In this document: positions 23,706 to 33,291 of the stretch, piece by piece | Layout: each line of letters begins with the position of its first letter | Numbering within the stretch: the stretch's first letter is position 1 | From: Glebionis coronaria | Taxonomy: Eukaryota; Streptophyta; Magnoliopsida; Asterales; Asteraceae | Direction: 5' to 3' | DNA length: 64,000 nucleotides | Assembly: GCA_025667525.1 (NCBI GenBank) | Contig: CM046876.1 | Span: 478,536,557-478,600,556, forward strand | Notes under the pieces: model-generated | The model's database searches: none | What the model was told of the DNA's origin: nothing | What the model saw: the letters and a program-made list of their open reading frames with translations, nothing else | Translations under genes and position numbers: made by a program

Positions 23706-25307
23706 CTATTCTGTCGCTTCATCTGCTAGTTCCTTTAGAGTCTCAGGCGAGAAGGTTCTCTTTCCTAGCTTGTCGGCCAAAAATTCAATACGAGCGCGAT
23801 CTAAAGCCTTCGTGAAAATATCCGCCAGTTGATACTCAGATCGGACAAAGTAAAGCTCTATAACTCCATTTTCCACTTGCTCCTTGATGAAATGGTAGCG
23901 AATGTCAATATGCTTCGACCGGGAGAATTGAACATTGTTGCAGCATAAGGCAATTGCACTTTTGTTGTCGCAGTACATCGGAATCTTGTTGAAACCTAGA
24001 CCATAGTCGGTTAATTGCGATCTCATCCAGAGAATTTGAGCACAGCAACCGGACATAGCTATGTATTCTGCTTCCGTACTTGAAATTGCAGCGCTTTTCT
24101 GCCTTTTCGATGCCCAACTGATTAGTCGATCTCCTAGTAGTTGCAAAGTTCCACTCGTGCTACGCCTTGTATCTTGACAACCAGCGTGATCCGCATCTGC
24201 ATATGCCATTAGTGCAATAGAAGAGTCCTTCGAATACCAAAGTCCCCGATTAATGGTTCCTTTAAGATATCGAAAGATCCTTTTAACAGTAGCTAAGTGT
24301 AACTCAGTAGGCCTAGTTTGATACCTGGCACACATACATATAGAAAACTGAAGATCAGGTCGACTGGCTGTGATATACAAAAGAGTACCGATCATTCCAC
24401 GATAAAGTGTCGGATCAATGGCAACTCCATGTGGATCTGCATCAAGCTTAGTTCGTTCCACCATTGGAGTATCCACAGGGTCGCAAGATTCCATCTTATA
24501 CTTCTTTAGCGATTCAAGGGCATACTTGGATTGATTGATAAAGATGTCTCTGGGACTCTGAGATATCTGAAGACCTAAGAAGAATGATACCTTGCCCATC
24601 ATTGACATCTTTAACTTGGAAGACATGAGTGTCCCAAACTCATCCGATAAGGTTTGGGTCGAGGCTGCAAATATAATATCATCAACATATATTTGTACCA
24701 TAATCATATCTTTACCTCGTTTCTGAATGAACAGCGTGGGATCCACCTTGCCTTTAGCGATGCCTTGCGTAATGAGGAATTGTGACAAAAGATCATACCA
24801 TGCGCGAGGAGCTTGCTTCAACCTATAGAGAGCCTTCTTAAGCTTGTACACATGATTAAGATAATTAGGATTCACAAAACCATCCGGTTGTTGAACATAG
24901 ACCTCTTCCTTGAGTTCACCATTAAGAAATGCCGTCTTCACATCCATCTGATAGACGAACATATTCATATGGGTTGCATAAGCGAGGAATAGTCTAATAG
25001 CTTCCAAACGGGCAACAGGTGCAAAGGATTCCATAAAGTCGATGCCCAATAATTGCTTGTATCCACGAGCTACTAGTCGAGCTTTGTTCTTCAATATTCC
25101 GCCTAACTCATCGAGTTTCACCTTGTAAACCCATTTCAAAGTGAGTAACTGCACTTGATTCGGGCATGGGACAAGTTCCCAAACATCAAGACGTATGAAT
25201 TCGTTAAGTTCTTCTTGCATAGCTTTTATCCAACAGGATTGAGTAAAAGCTTGTTGCCATGTCTTAGGTTCAACTTCAGTGAGAAAAGCATCAAAGTGAC
25301 AAAACAA
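23706..25307 (-). CDS. Element C reverse transcriptase-RNase H
   Basis: 533-residue [17 protein letters not shown] (about 74-85), [20 protein letters not shown] (121-140), [13 protein letters not shown] (159-171), catalytic YVDD at 207-210, and the [11 protein letters not shown] motif. RNase H: first Asp in YADADHAG (D371), Glu in STEAEY (E412), Asp in MYCDNKSA (D447), ending after ADIFTKAL. It copies the element RNA into DNA in cytoplasmic particles. In full-length relatives it is fused to integrase; here a frame change near 25395 separates it from the upstream ORF. The true N-terminus lies upstream of the first ATG. Confidence 0.93.
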   Translation of the reverse strand: MFCHFDAFLTEVEPKTWQQAFTQSCWIKAMQEELNEFIRLDVWELVPCPNQVQLLTLKWVYKVKLDELGGILKNKARLVARGYKQLLGIDFMESFAPVARLEAIRLFLAYATHMNMFVYQMDVKTAFLNGELKEEVYVQQPDGFVNPNYLNHVYKLKKALYRLKQAPRAWYDLLSQFLITQGIAKGKVDPTLFIQKRGKDMIMVQIYVDDIIFAASTQTLSDEFGTLMSSKLKMSMMGKVSFFLGLQISQSPRDIFINQSKYALESLKKYKMESCDPVDTPMVERTKLDADPHGVAIDPTLYRGMIGTLLYITASRPDLQFSICMCARYQTRPTELHLATVKRIFRYLKGTINRGLWYSKDSSIALMAYADADHAGCQDTRRSTSGTLQLLGDRLISWASKRQKSAAISSTEAEYIAMSGCCAQILWMRSQLTDYGLGFNKIPMYCDNKSAIALCCNNVQFSRSKHIDIRYHFIKEQVENGVIELYFVRSEYQLADIFTKALDRARIEFLADKLGKRTFSPETLKELADEATE

Positions 25308-25384
25308 TGCACTTTCTTGTAACTGACTTCGTGTGGATACCGGACGATTAGGGTCACCAATAATAGAATCTATAGGATGATCCT

Positions 25385-27136
25385 TTATCCACTTGCTGTC
25401 ATGTTATTGAATCCGTGGATTGGAGTAAACCGTAGTTGGAGCTTCTTCTGAGGTGGACCAAAGAATGGAAGTTCACGCATTTGAGCGAATTCCAAATCGT
25501 GATCATCATCATCCTCTTCATCATCAATAGGCATGACATGGGTAGTTGAAACATGTGTTGGTTGAGAATTACTTGTTGAAGGTATATCTTGACCATTAGG
25601 TGCAGATATATCTGATTGTGCAACGGTTGCTGGAGCGACAACTTCGGTTACCGGAGCTATTACCTCAGGTTCTGGATCAACAATGGTTGGAGGAGTAAAG
25701 AATTCATCAAAGAACGGTTGAAACAACGTATACCATTCATTCCTAGTAGGTGGTGTAAATGATGATGAAGTAGGGTTATTTGGGACAAGACCAGAACTAG
25801 TGTTACTGGGTCCCATTTCATGAAGTGCAGGTTCAGAGCTGCTTTGCTCAGAAGTCATAGCTGTCAGCTCATCAAAATCAACATTCATAGTTTCGAGGAT
25901 CTTGCGAGAGTTACGGTTGTAGATTTGGTATGCCTTCTTTGCGGGTGCGTAACCAATGAAAATACCAATAGCAGCCTTTGGTTGAAGTTTTCCCAAATTG
26001 TCACCATCATTATTTGGATAGCAAAGAGAACCAAATACATGAAGATATGATAAATCTGGTATTTTACCATGGAGAAGCTCATAAGGTGTTTTACCATGGC
26101 GTTTACGAATTAGTGACCGGTTTTGGGTGTACACTGCTGTAGATACTGCTTCTGCCCATAAAAACAATGGAGCCTTTGCGTAAATTAACATCGTTCGAGC
26201 AGCTTCCATAAGTGTGCGATTTCGCCTTTCAACGACACCGTTTTGTTGTGGAGTGCGAGCAACGGATGTTTCATGAGAAATGCTAACTTCTTCATAATAA
26301 TCACGCAAGATTTGATTCACAAATTCGGTTCCATTATCTGTACGAATGCGTCGGACAGTAGTGTTGAGACGCACTTGAATCATCTTAAGAAATCCGATGA
26401 TGAATTTAGGTGCCTCATTTTTTGCTTTAAGAAATTTCACCCATGTAAACCGAGAGTAATCATCCACAATAACGAGGATGTACTTTTTGCCACTAAGACT
26501 TTCAACACGCATTGGCCCACAAAGATCCATATGCAAAAGATAAAGTTTCTCTTGGTTGGTGTCTTCCGTCTTGGGTTTGTATGATTTCTTAGTGCTTTTC
26601 CCCATTGTACACGCGGAACACAAATGATCCTTGTGAAATGATAGTTTAGGAAGACCACGAACAAGATCGTTTTTCGCCAAATGATTAATAGCGTCAAAGT
26701 TAAGATGAGATAAACGTCGATGCCATAACCATGACTTAGTCTTCGAAACTTTGGAGAGAAGACATACGGGAGAAGCGGACATCATGTCTTGTAGAGACAA
26801 AGTATACAAATTATTCCCTCGAGTACCTTTCAATAAATCAACCCCTTCTAAATTACGAATGAAGCAGGTATGCTCTCGAAAAGCAACTTCTAGGTTTGCA
26901 TCACAAAATTGTCCCACAGAAAATAAGTTGTGACCAAGACCTTCCACGTAATACACTCTTGAAATTATAACATTACCATTATGATATTCACCATAACCCA
27001 TTATCTTTGCAATATGATCATTTCCAAATCGAACCGTACCAAGAAACTTGCTGACGAAATTTCTGAGCTGAGAGCGATCTCCGGTCATATGCTTGGAGCA
27101 ACCAGAGTCCAAATACCAGAGAACAATTTGGACCAC
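25385..27136 (-). CDS. Element C protease-integrase polyprotein
   Basis: 583-residue ORF. Protease active site DSG at residues 10-12 ([12 protein letters not shown]); pre-integrase domain about 50-130. Integrase zinc domain H139, H144, C173, C176. Catalytic triad D204 (LHMDLCGP), D267 (RTDNGTEF) and E303 ([10 protein letters not shown]), with 35 residues between D267 and E303. After about 430 a Pro/Ser/Asp linker leads towards RT. All key residues are present. The first ATG lies only nine residues before DSG, so translation must arrive from the upstream frame; see the finding on the CAGGTG junction. Confidence 0.93.
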   Translation of the reverse strand: MVQIVLWYLDSGCSKHMTGDRSQLRNFVSKFLGTVRFGNDHIAKIMGYGEYHNGNVIISRVYYVEGLGHNLFSVGQFCDANLEVAFREHTCFIRNLEGVDLLKGTRGNNLYTLSLQDMMSASPVCLLSKVSKTKSWLWHRRLSHLNFDAINHLAKNDLVRGLPKLSFHKDHLCSACTMGKSTKKSYKPKTEDTNQEKLYLLHMDLCGPMRVESLSGKKYILVIVDDYSRFTWVKFLKAKNEAPKFIIGFLKMIQVRLNTTVRRIRTDNGTEFVNQILRDYYEEVSISHETSVARTPQQNGVVERRNRTLMEAARTMLIYAKAPLFLWAEAVSTAVYTQNRSLIRKRHGKTPYELLHGKIPDLSYLHVFGSLCYPNNDGDNLGKLQPKAAIGIFIGYAPAKKAYQIYNRNSRKILETMNVDFDELTAMTSEQSSSEPALHEMGPSNTSSGLVPNNPTSSSFTPPTRNEWYTLFQPFFDEFFTPPTIVDPEPEVIAPVTEVVAPATVAQSDISAPNGQDIPSTSNSQPTHVSTTHVMPIDDEEDDDDHDLEFAQMRELPFFGPPQKKLQLRFTPIHGFNNMTASG

Positions 27137-29109
27137 CTGTTTTCAATAACAACAGTAGACAATGCATTGGAAACTATTGGTTCTGGAGTGTTAGCAGATA
27201 CAGATATAGAATTATCAGAATTGCTAACATTTTTGAGACCCTTAGATTTCCTGCGTTTTCTAATGTGAGTTTTAGCACTCACAGGTTTTATTGTTCCAAC
27301 TTTCTTAGGTTTTGGATTATTCGAGGGCACTACAGTGGGAGTAGACCTATTTAAAGGGCACTTGGTTCCTACAGTAGTGTCAGTGTTCCTAGTTAAAGGA
27401 CACGCTTGTGTTTTGGTAGCCTTGGTACTCCTAGTTAAAGGGCACTCTTTCTTCGCTGTAGTGGGAGTGATCCTATTCAAAGGACACATATTTCCTACTA
27501 TAGTGAAAGTCCTACCAGTGGGGCGCCACATCCAACCAACTTGGGTTAATACTTTCCCAGTCGGTTTCCATTCTAATCCATTTTTCCTGGCATGCATCTC
27601 ATTCACATGGTCAATAAGGCAAGAATCATGACGACTAGAAAACATACATTCATTGCAATTCCAACATTTCAAATTAGAATTCACAGTAGGCTTAGAACGC
27701 TGCACAACTGCAGAGCCTTTAGGTTTAGCTACATGATTCTTTTTATTCAAAACAGAAATAACATTCCTAGGATGGGCTTCTACTTTCTTCTTCACTTGAC
27801 TACTAGATGGGGGCAAGATCCTATCATTCTTCTTGTTTCTCTTAAGCTTAGATCTTTGAGCCTTAGTAGTGGTGCTTACTCCTGTAGAAGGCAACACGGG
27901 AATATTAGAAGCTGGTTTTGATTCCGCCTTATCTTTAGTGACCAAAGTTTGAGATGGTTTAGTCCTAGGGCCCTTGTTAAGTGGTGTGACAGCTATAAGG
28001 GTTCTTTTGATTGCACTAGAGGATGATGCTGAGATAGTGGCTGCGTTATCCACAACATTCTTACCTTTTAGAGTATGAAGTGTTTCCTTTAACTCAGCCA
28101 AGACCAGATTTTTATCACAAATTTGTTCCCTCAAATCAGATATTTCCCCCGACTTTTGATTCAATTGTTCAATCAATGATTGATTCTGTGCAGTGGTATC
28201 AACACATGCGGGCTTTACTGAATCCAAGAGTCGTGTATTTTTCTGTTTTAAGTTATCAACTTTGGACAAAATCTTGGAAACTCGATTATCTAGATCAAGT
28301 TTAAAATTCTCAGCTGACTCAAGTACGTTTACACAGTTAAGCTCCTTAGATTTCTCTATATCTATCGGCAAAGATTGAGCAACCTTGTCACTTGGCTGAC
28401 GCTGTTTTGATTGTAAATTCAATCGAAAATTCTTTTCAAAGTTTGCATCATCGATATTAACACCTTCGAATGACGTTTCAAAGATTTCTTGAATAAATTG
28501 TTGTTTGCATTCAAGCGAAATACAATGTGTTTGAATCTCATCAAAACGTTTTGAAAGCGAAGAATATGAATCTTGAAGCTTTAAAAATTCAGCGTCAGAT
28601 TCGTGACAAGTACTATCTACCATATTATCCACAGATTCAACATTATGCACAATAGAATCATTATCAACACTTGTATTCACACAGACAGAAACTATATCAT
28701 GAGACATCACTTGATTCAGAAGCAGATCATTATGGCGTGAAACCCGTTCTATTTCAAGTAAACTATTTTCATAAGCATCTTCCATTTCATTGAAAACACG
28801 TCTAACTTCTTCTATTTCCAAAAACAAATCTTGATCAATATTACGAAGACAAGCTTTAACATTGTTTACAAACGGAACACTTACATCTCGAAACGCAGCT
28901 CTAGTGTGCTCAAAGTTCCATTCACCTTCCGTTATGGCCGTGGCCGTCGTACGTTCCAAAATGACCTTGTCAAAATCGGCTAAGTGTTGGTGAACCGTAT
29001 ATAAGTTAACGGACGCCTTACTTACCGGTGGAATTAACTTCGTTAAATCCTTTTTGACGAGTGTAGGAGATGTACTAGGAAGGTTTTCATTTGACAAACT
29101 TTGGGGCAC
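27085..29109 (-). CDS. Element C gag-pol linker: coiled coil, zinc-finger-like cluster and CPL repeats
   Basis: 674-residue ORF in the same frame as gag, after one stop codon at 29173. Residues about 40-340 are mostly coiled coil. Then comes a basic Ser/Thr/Lys region. About 480-510 holds a Cys/His cluster (CWNCNECMFSS, SCLIDHVNEMH), followed by WKPTGK and WRPTGRTFTIVGN. Four repeats of 13-15 residues start with CPL[NT]R (about 540-590). I recall the WKPTGK...WRPTGRTFTIVGN segment from Asteraceae copia polyproteins. Function unknown; nucleic-acid binding is a guess from the Cys/His and basic content. The ORF overlaps the next one and ends in the alternative frame. Confidence 0.8.
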   Translation of the reverse strand: MPQSLSNENLPSTSPTLVKKDLTKLIPPVSKASVNLYTVHQHLADFDKVILERTTATAITEGEWNFEHTRAAFRDVSVPFVNNVKACLRNIDQDLFLEIEEVRRVFNEMEDAYENSLLEIERVSRHNDLLLNQVMSHDIVSVCVNTSVDNDSIVHNVESVDNMVDSTCHESDAEFLKLQDSYSSLSKRFDEIQTHCISLECKQQFIQEIFETSFEGVNIDDANFEKNFRLNLQSKQRQPSDKVAQSLPIDIEKSKELNCVNVLESAENFKLDLDNRVSKILSKVDNLKQKNTRLLDSVKPACVDTTAQNQSLIEQLNQKSGEISDLREQICDKNLVLAELKETLHTLKGKNVVDNAATISASSSSAIKRTLIAVTPLNKGPRTKPSQTLVTKDKAESKPASNIPVLPSTGVSTTTKAQRSKLKRNKKNDRILPPSSSQVKKKVEAHPRNVISVLNKKNHVAKPKGSAVVQRSKPTVNSNLKCWNCNECMFSSRHDSCLIDHVNEMHARKNGLEWKPTGKVLTQVGWMWRPTGRTFTIVGNMCPLNRITPTTAKKECPLTRSTKATKTQACPLTRNTDTTVGTKCPLNRSTPTVVPSNNPKPKKVGTIKPVSAKTHIRKRRKSKGLKNVSNSDNSISVSANTPEPIVSNALSTVVIENRWSKLFSGIWTLVAPSI

Positions 29110-29172
29110 AAGAACTGTTAATTTTGCTAATTCCTTTTGTAAGCGAATGCGTGTTTTTTTCGAAAATTGATC

Positions 29173-31599
29173 TTAGTTATGTTGATCATAATCAATTGTA
29201 TGGAATTTTGAAAGCATTTTAGAATGAGTTTCATCCTCAAGTGATTTTGTCTCCTCAGTACTACGAACATAAGGTGCTTCTTTCGATTTGCCAATTATAG
29301 TCATATCATAAAGACCGGGAATATATTCCTGAGCTTGTTTTGCATAACCGGGATTATGTGGTAAATCTTGAAGACGCTTAAGTTTGAATTCTTTAAATGA
29401 TTTTGTTAAAAGATGAACCTTTTCTGTGGAAGCGTATTGTTTTAAAAGCTGTTGTTCTTTGAATTTAAGAAGTTTGGTAGCATTAATTTCCGATTTAACC
29501 TTTTTAGATTCGAGAATTTCGAAATCCATTTTATGTTTCTGAAAATCATTGACAACTGACTCTTTTTCTTTTAATTCATTGGAAAGATTAGCTTTTAATG
29601 ATTCTATTTCTTTCAAGTGTTCAATCTTTTCAAAACGAAATTGGTCAAATTCAGAACATGTTATTTTCTCTTCTTGAGGGACCATTTCAAAAGTTTTGAC
29701 CTTTTCTTTATGCAACGCAAGCTCAGCAGTTAGGGTGGAATTCGTATCTACGGATTGTCGGAGTGCCATGTGCATTTGATCAATAATATGTTTAGGCACC
29801 ATTACCAAATCATGTTGAGCATAAGATTCCATACCCGTCGTAGCATTTAGTTGAGGTTCACTCAAATGTGTAGAATTGGGTACCACATCATTTGAGTTAT
29901 TAGTTCCCGAATGCTGTTCGAGGTTGTCATTTTCATGCCCAACTTGATGTTGGTTATCATCAATATTATTAGATGTGGTTGGTACCTCACTGATGACATC
30001 AGAACCGTAGTGAGAGAGATTAGCAACGAGAGCAGCTTGGGCAGAGTGAATGTCATCACAATCCGAATTGTATGCATCAAGATCGTCCGCTTGATAAGCT
30101 GCATTAGAAGTAGAAACGACTGCAATGCCTTCAGTATCTGCTGCCCCTGGGTCTGCAAGAAATGCTAACTCCTCTGAATCCAAAATCTTCCCCTTAGACT
30201 GAGCATCAACCAAATACATCTTCTCACGAAACCATGCATCATCCCTTCTCCTTTTCGGCTGAGTGCATTCCCTAGCCATATGACCTTGTCCTCGGCAATT
30301 GTAGCAAGTCACAACCTTCTTAGGACCAATAGGACTCCCATTTCCACTAGCTTGAGAATTCACAGCTTGATTGTTCCCAGTCCTTGTAGGAGGTCCATAT
30401 ATATTTTGCCTTCCCTGAATAGGTTGCACCGTCACTTGACCATCTTGAACAGTGGCTTGTTGTCGAGGATTTGATGAGGTGCGGAGCTGATTGTTTGTTG
30501 GTGGAAATCCTCTAGTTGCAACAAGTTTTGACAAGTAAGCGGTGAGATGGTTAAGTACATCAACCGGCGTATCATTTGGAGTAAAGACCGGTGCTTGGAT
30601 TGGTGGAAGTTCATTAGAGTAGAAAGCTTGTGCTGGTTGTGCTTCTATTGGAAAATATCCTTGCTGAGGAGTATAACCCAATGGAGAAGTGTTGGCTTGT
30701 GATGGTGATGTTTGATATGGTGGTTGCTGTTGAAAAGATTGTTGATGAACACTTTGTTGATATTCTTGTTGTGGCATCATTGGTGGTTGATAAGATGGTT
30801 GCTGTGGTTGCTGATAGATGTGTGGTGGTGGTTGCTGCAAGTATGATGGTTGTTGATAAGTATAAGCCATGTTTTGTTGAGAAGCATACATTGCAAGTGG
30901 ATCATGAACTTGAGGTGTAGACAACCGAGCCTCGATCACATGGCATTCGTGTTGTTGAAGAAAAGCTTGAAGTTGATCCACATTGATGTTATGCAAGTCC
31001 TTAGCCAATTTAACATCCGTCATGTATTTTTTCCATTCTAGAGGAAGAGTGTTCAAATACTTGGTGTTCAATTGAAAGGTAGGGATTGCCATGCCATAGA
31101 TATTAAGCTCATTCAACAATAGGGTAAATCTCAGATAGTAATCATTGAGAGTCTCCCCTGACACATAGGCAAACTTATCAAAAGTATCATAAAGCTTACA
31201 CTCTCGTTCTTGTTTAGTTAACGAGGTGCCTTGCATTAGAACACGAATTCTATCCCATAACTCTTTGGCAACTTTATGTTTGCTGACGAGTTTGTAGACA
31301 TCTGGAGGAAGGGCTTGGAGAATGATGTTTGTAGCATACTTATCACATTTATCTTGAATCTTCATATCTCCAGTCAACTCACCCGTTGTGCGAGGACGAG
31401 TAGTCGTACCTTCCGTCACTGTACCATAATCTAATGGTCCATTGAGCACCGATGCCCAAATTAGATGTCCATTCTCCTTGTTCAACATATAAAGTTCCAT
31501 TCGGGAAGCCCATTCCTCATACATAGTCTTCACCAACATTGGTGGACGATTATCCGTACCCGAGAGGATGGACTTATCCGTAAGAGATGTGTACTCCAT
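29173..31599 (-). CDS. Element C gag (capsid-nucleocapsid)
   Basis: 808-residue ORF. N-terminal copia gag signature (RPPMLVKTMYEEWASRMELYM, about 18-38) and capsid/UBN2-type domain (about 85-225, with LTKQERECKLYDTFDKFAYV). A Gln/Pro/Tyr-rich stretch follows (about 240-340). The zinc knuckle CYNCRGQGHMAREC at residues 432-445 is complete CCHC. The C-terminal coiled coil (about 600-720) ends NPGYAKQAQEYIPGLYD. It forms the particle that packages element RNA. The stop TAA at 29173-29175 is the only barrier to the in-frame linker ORF. Confidence 0.92.
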   Translation of the reverse strand: MEYTSLTDKSILSGTDNRPPMLVKTMYEEWASRMELYMLNKENGHLIWASVLNGPLDYGTVTEGTTTRPRTTGELTGDMKIQDKCDKYATNIILQALPPDVYKLVSKHKVAKELWDRIRVLMQGTSLTKQERECKLYDTFDKFAYVSGETLNDYYLRFTLLLNELNIYGMAIPTFQLNTKYLNTLPLEWKKYMTDVKLAKDLHNINVDQLQAFLQQHECHVIEARLSTPQVHDPLAMYASQQNMAYTYQQPSYLQQPPPHIYQQPQQPSYQPPMMPQQEYQQSVHQQSFQQQPPYQTSPSQANTSPLGYTPQQGYFPIEAQPAQAFYSNELPPIQAPVFTPNDTPVDVLNHLTAYLSKLVATRGFPPTNNQLRTSSNPRQQATVQDGQVTVQPIQGRQNIYGPPTRTGNNQAVNSQASGNGSPIGPKKVVTCYNCRGQGHMARECTQPKRRRDDAWFREKMYLVDAQSKGKILDSEELAFLADPGAADTEGIAVVSTSNAAYQADDLDAYNSDCDDIHSAQAALVANLSHYGSDVISEVPTTSNNIDDNQHQVGHENDNLEQHSGTNNSNDVVPNSTHLSEPQLNATTGMESYAQHDLVMVPKHIIDQMHMALRQSVDTNSTLTAELALHKEKVKTFEMVPQEEKITCSEFDQFRFEKIEHLKEIESLKANLSNELKEKESVVNDFQKHKMDFEILESKKVKSEINATKLLKFKEQQLLKQYASTEKVHLLTKSFKEFKLKRLQDLPHNPGYAKQAQEYIPGLYDMTIIGKSKEAPYVRSTEETKSLEDETHSKMLSKFHTIDYDQHN

Positions 31600-32461
31600 T
31601 TCAATAAGTTAAGATTTACAAAGTTGATCGAACAATGAAATAAGGTTAAGTGTTTTTGTGTTGAAGTCGAGAAACAATGTTAAAATCCCTTAAAATATGT
31701 TCTCGATAAACCAAAATTTCCAAGACAAAATTACAAACGATTTCGAAATTTTTTATGGAATAATTTTTGGATTGTCGGAATGTCTAGATCGGGATGCCAG
31801 ATCGGAATGTCAGATCGGAAAGTCCAGATCGCAAAGCAAGGTTGTCGAAATGTTTAGATCGCAAAGTCCATATCGTAATGTAACTTGGTCGGAATGATGG
31901 TGGTATCAGAATGCCTAGATCGAAATGCAATGCTGTCGAAATGTTCAGATCGCAAAGACTGTCGGAATACTCAGATCGCAAAATCTATCGGAATACTCAG
32001 ATCGCAATGCTCAGATCGCAAAGTAGCTGACAAAATTCAAGCAGAGTAACGACTTAAAATACTTCCTTATACCCGTCGGAATACCAGATCGCAAAGTTCG
32101 ATCGGAATGTCCAGATCGGAATAAGTAATAAAACCCACGTATCGTAATGTAGAACCAAAACCCTTTCCGATGGTGATGGTTATTGCGATGGAAGCCCACG
32201 TTTCGCTTGTACTTTCCGATGGATGTTACTGCTTGGATTTCGGAATGAAGAACACTCAACTTTTTTGCAATTTTGATCCAAGAAAGATGATGTTTTAAAG
32301 AAAACCAAGATACCAAGAATCCTTTAAACACGAATCCCTATGTCACACTACTTAAGACTACGATCAAACACCAAAAAAAATTTGAAGTTTCGGCAAAAAC
32401 AAACCAACACACTACGAAATGTTTAGAAAACAAAACGCAACACAAAAACAAACCTATATTT
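31600..32461 (-). other. Element C 5' leader with ATTCCGA-type array
   Basis: About 860 bp between PBS and gag ATG. Between 31775 and 32124 there are eight exact TCGGAAT (sense ATTCCGA) and about fifteen variants such as ATCGCAAAG, GTCGAAATG and ATCGTAATG, often preceded by CAG. Spacing is mostly 12-14 bp or multiples. No ORF is supported here. The same motif recurs in the leaders of A and F. Confidence 0.75.
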
Positions 32462-32482
32462 CATCCCAAGCTCTTGATACCA
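32462..32482 (-). other. Primer binding site of copia C
   Basis: The minus strand after the 5' LTR reads AA then TGGTATCAAGAGCTTGGG. The first eight bases match the initiator-Met type PBS. Confidence 0.75.
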
Positions 32483-32484
32483 TT

Positions 32485-32804
32485 TGTAGAAATGTACATC
32501 TATGCTTATGTTTTAGAGAGAGAAAGAGATAGAGAGATGGTGGATTTCACACTTTTAGAGAGAGAAACTTAATAAGAACTATGTGTAAATTATGAAACCA
32601 CACACCCTCTCCATCAAAGGAGAGGGTTTATATACCCAAGCCCATGTGATGGGCTTGGTTTTACAATAGGCCGCCGGCCCATACAATCCATGGGCTCGGT
32701 TTTGGGCTTTGTTTGATAAATGTAAATAACTAAACTACGAGCTATAACATGGACTATTGTTGGAGTGACCGATCCTTTCTAATACGTAAAACGTATTTCC
32801 AACA
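32485..32804 (-). repeat. Element C 5' LTR
   Basis: 320 bp with four substitutions against 20525-20844. TATA and flanking palindromes are conserved (32604-32612 / 32619-32627; 32635-32645 / 32649-32659). Confidence 0.95.
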
Positions 32805-33291
32805 CCATGGACAAAGGCCCTTTCAAAAGACCAACACTTGTTCAAACAGATAGTATGTTCCTGTAGCAAACCCTAATTTGGGCGTTGACAAGAACAAATT
32901 CAGCGCTGACAGGAACAAATTCAGCGCTGACAGGAACAAATTTAACGCTGACAGGCACAAATGCAGCGCTGACAGCTCCAAGTTTGGTATGAGACCTTAT
33001 TTTAGACCATATAGACAAAGATACTTGGTTAATAAGGGTCAATGGTCTAAAGCATCATCTCATTTAACATGGAAACCTAAACAAGAGCAAAACTCTAATT
33101 TTAATGGTATTTCAATGACTTGCAATAGATTTAAATATCTTGAGAAGGTCATTACTAGTATCATTGGAACAAATTGGGTGTTTAGGTCACAAAGGGATGA
33201 ACAGGGATTTTTGGCAAAGAATAAGACCACTCTAGTTGAACAACTAGACAGATCCAAGTCTGACAAGGCTTGGATCTCCAAAGAAAACTAA
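32805..33291 (+). pseudogene. Element B gag tail with heptapeptide repeat
   Basis: Resumption of B after C. Open from 32878 to 33291 (137 residues). It begins with five tandem 21-bp units (32881-32985) that encode a seven-residue repeat of type ADRNKFS. A basic, aromatic stretch follows (RPYFRPYRQRYLVNKGQW), and it ends WISKEN. This is the C-terminus of the B gag-like protein. The related 21-bp motif also occurs in the LTR U3. Confidence 0.65.

Larger units (their letters stand above)
20525..32804 (-). mobile_element. Element C: nearly complete Ty1/copia retrotransposon, innermost of the stack
   Basis: 12.3 kb. LTRs of 320 bp each (20525-20844, 32485-32804) differing at about four positions; TSD CCATG. 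Minus-strand order: leader with motif array, gag (808 aa), linker (674 aa), PR-IN (583 aa), RT-RNase H (533 aa), 2.85-kb untranslated region, PPT, 3' LTR. Only three lesions were found: one in-frame stop at 29173-29175 and frame changes near 27120 and 25395. Some of these could be regulated rather than decay. Confidence 0.96.

Noticed and set aside
31775..32124. CRISPR-like array
   Set aside because: Units are short, degenerate and irregular, without unique spacers of constant length, in a plant retrotransposon leader.
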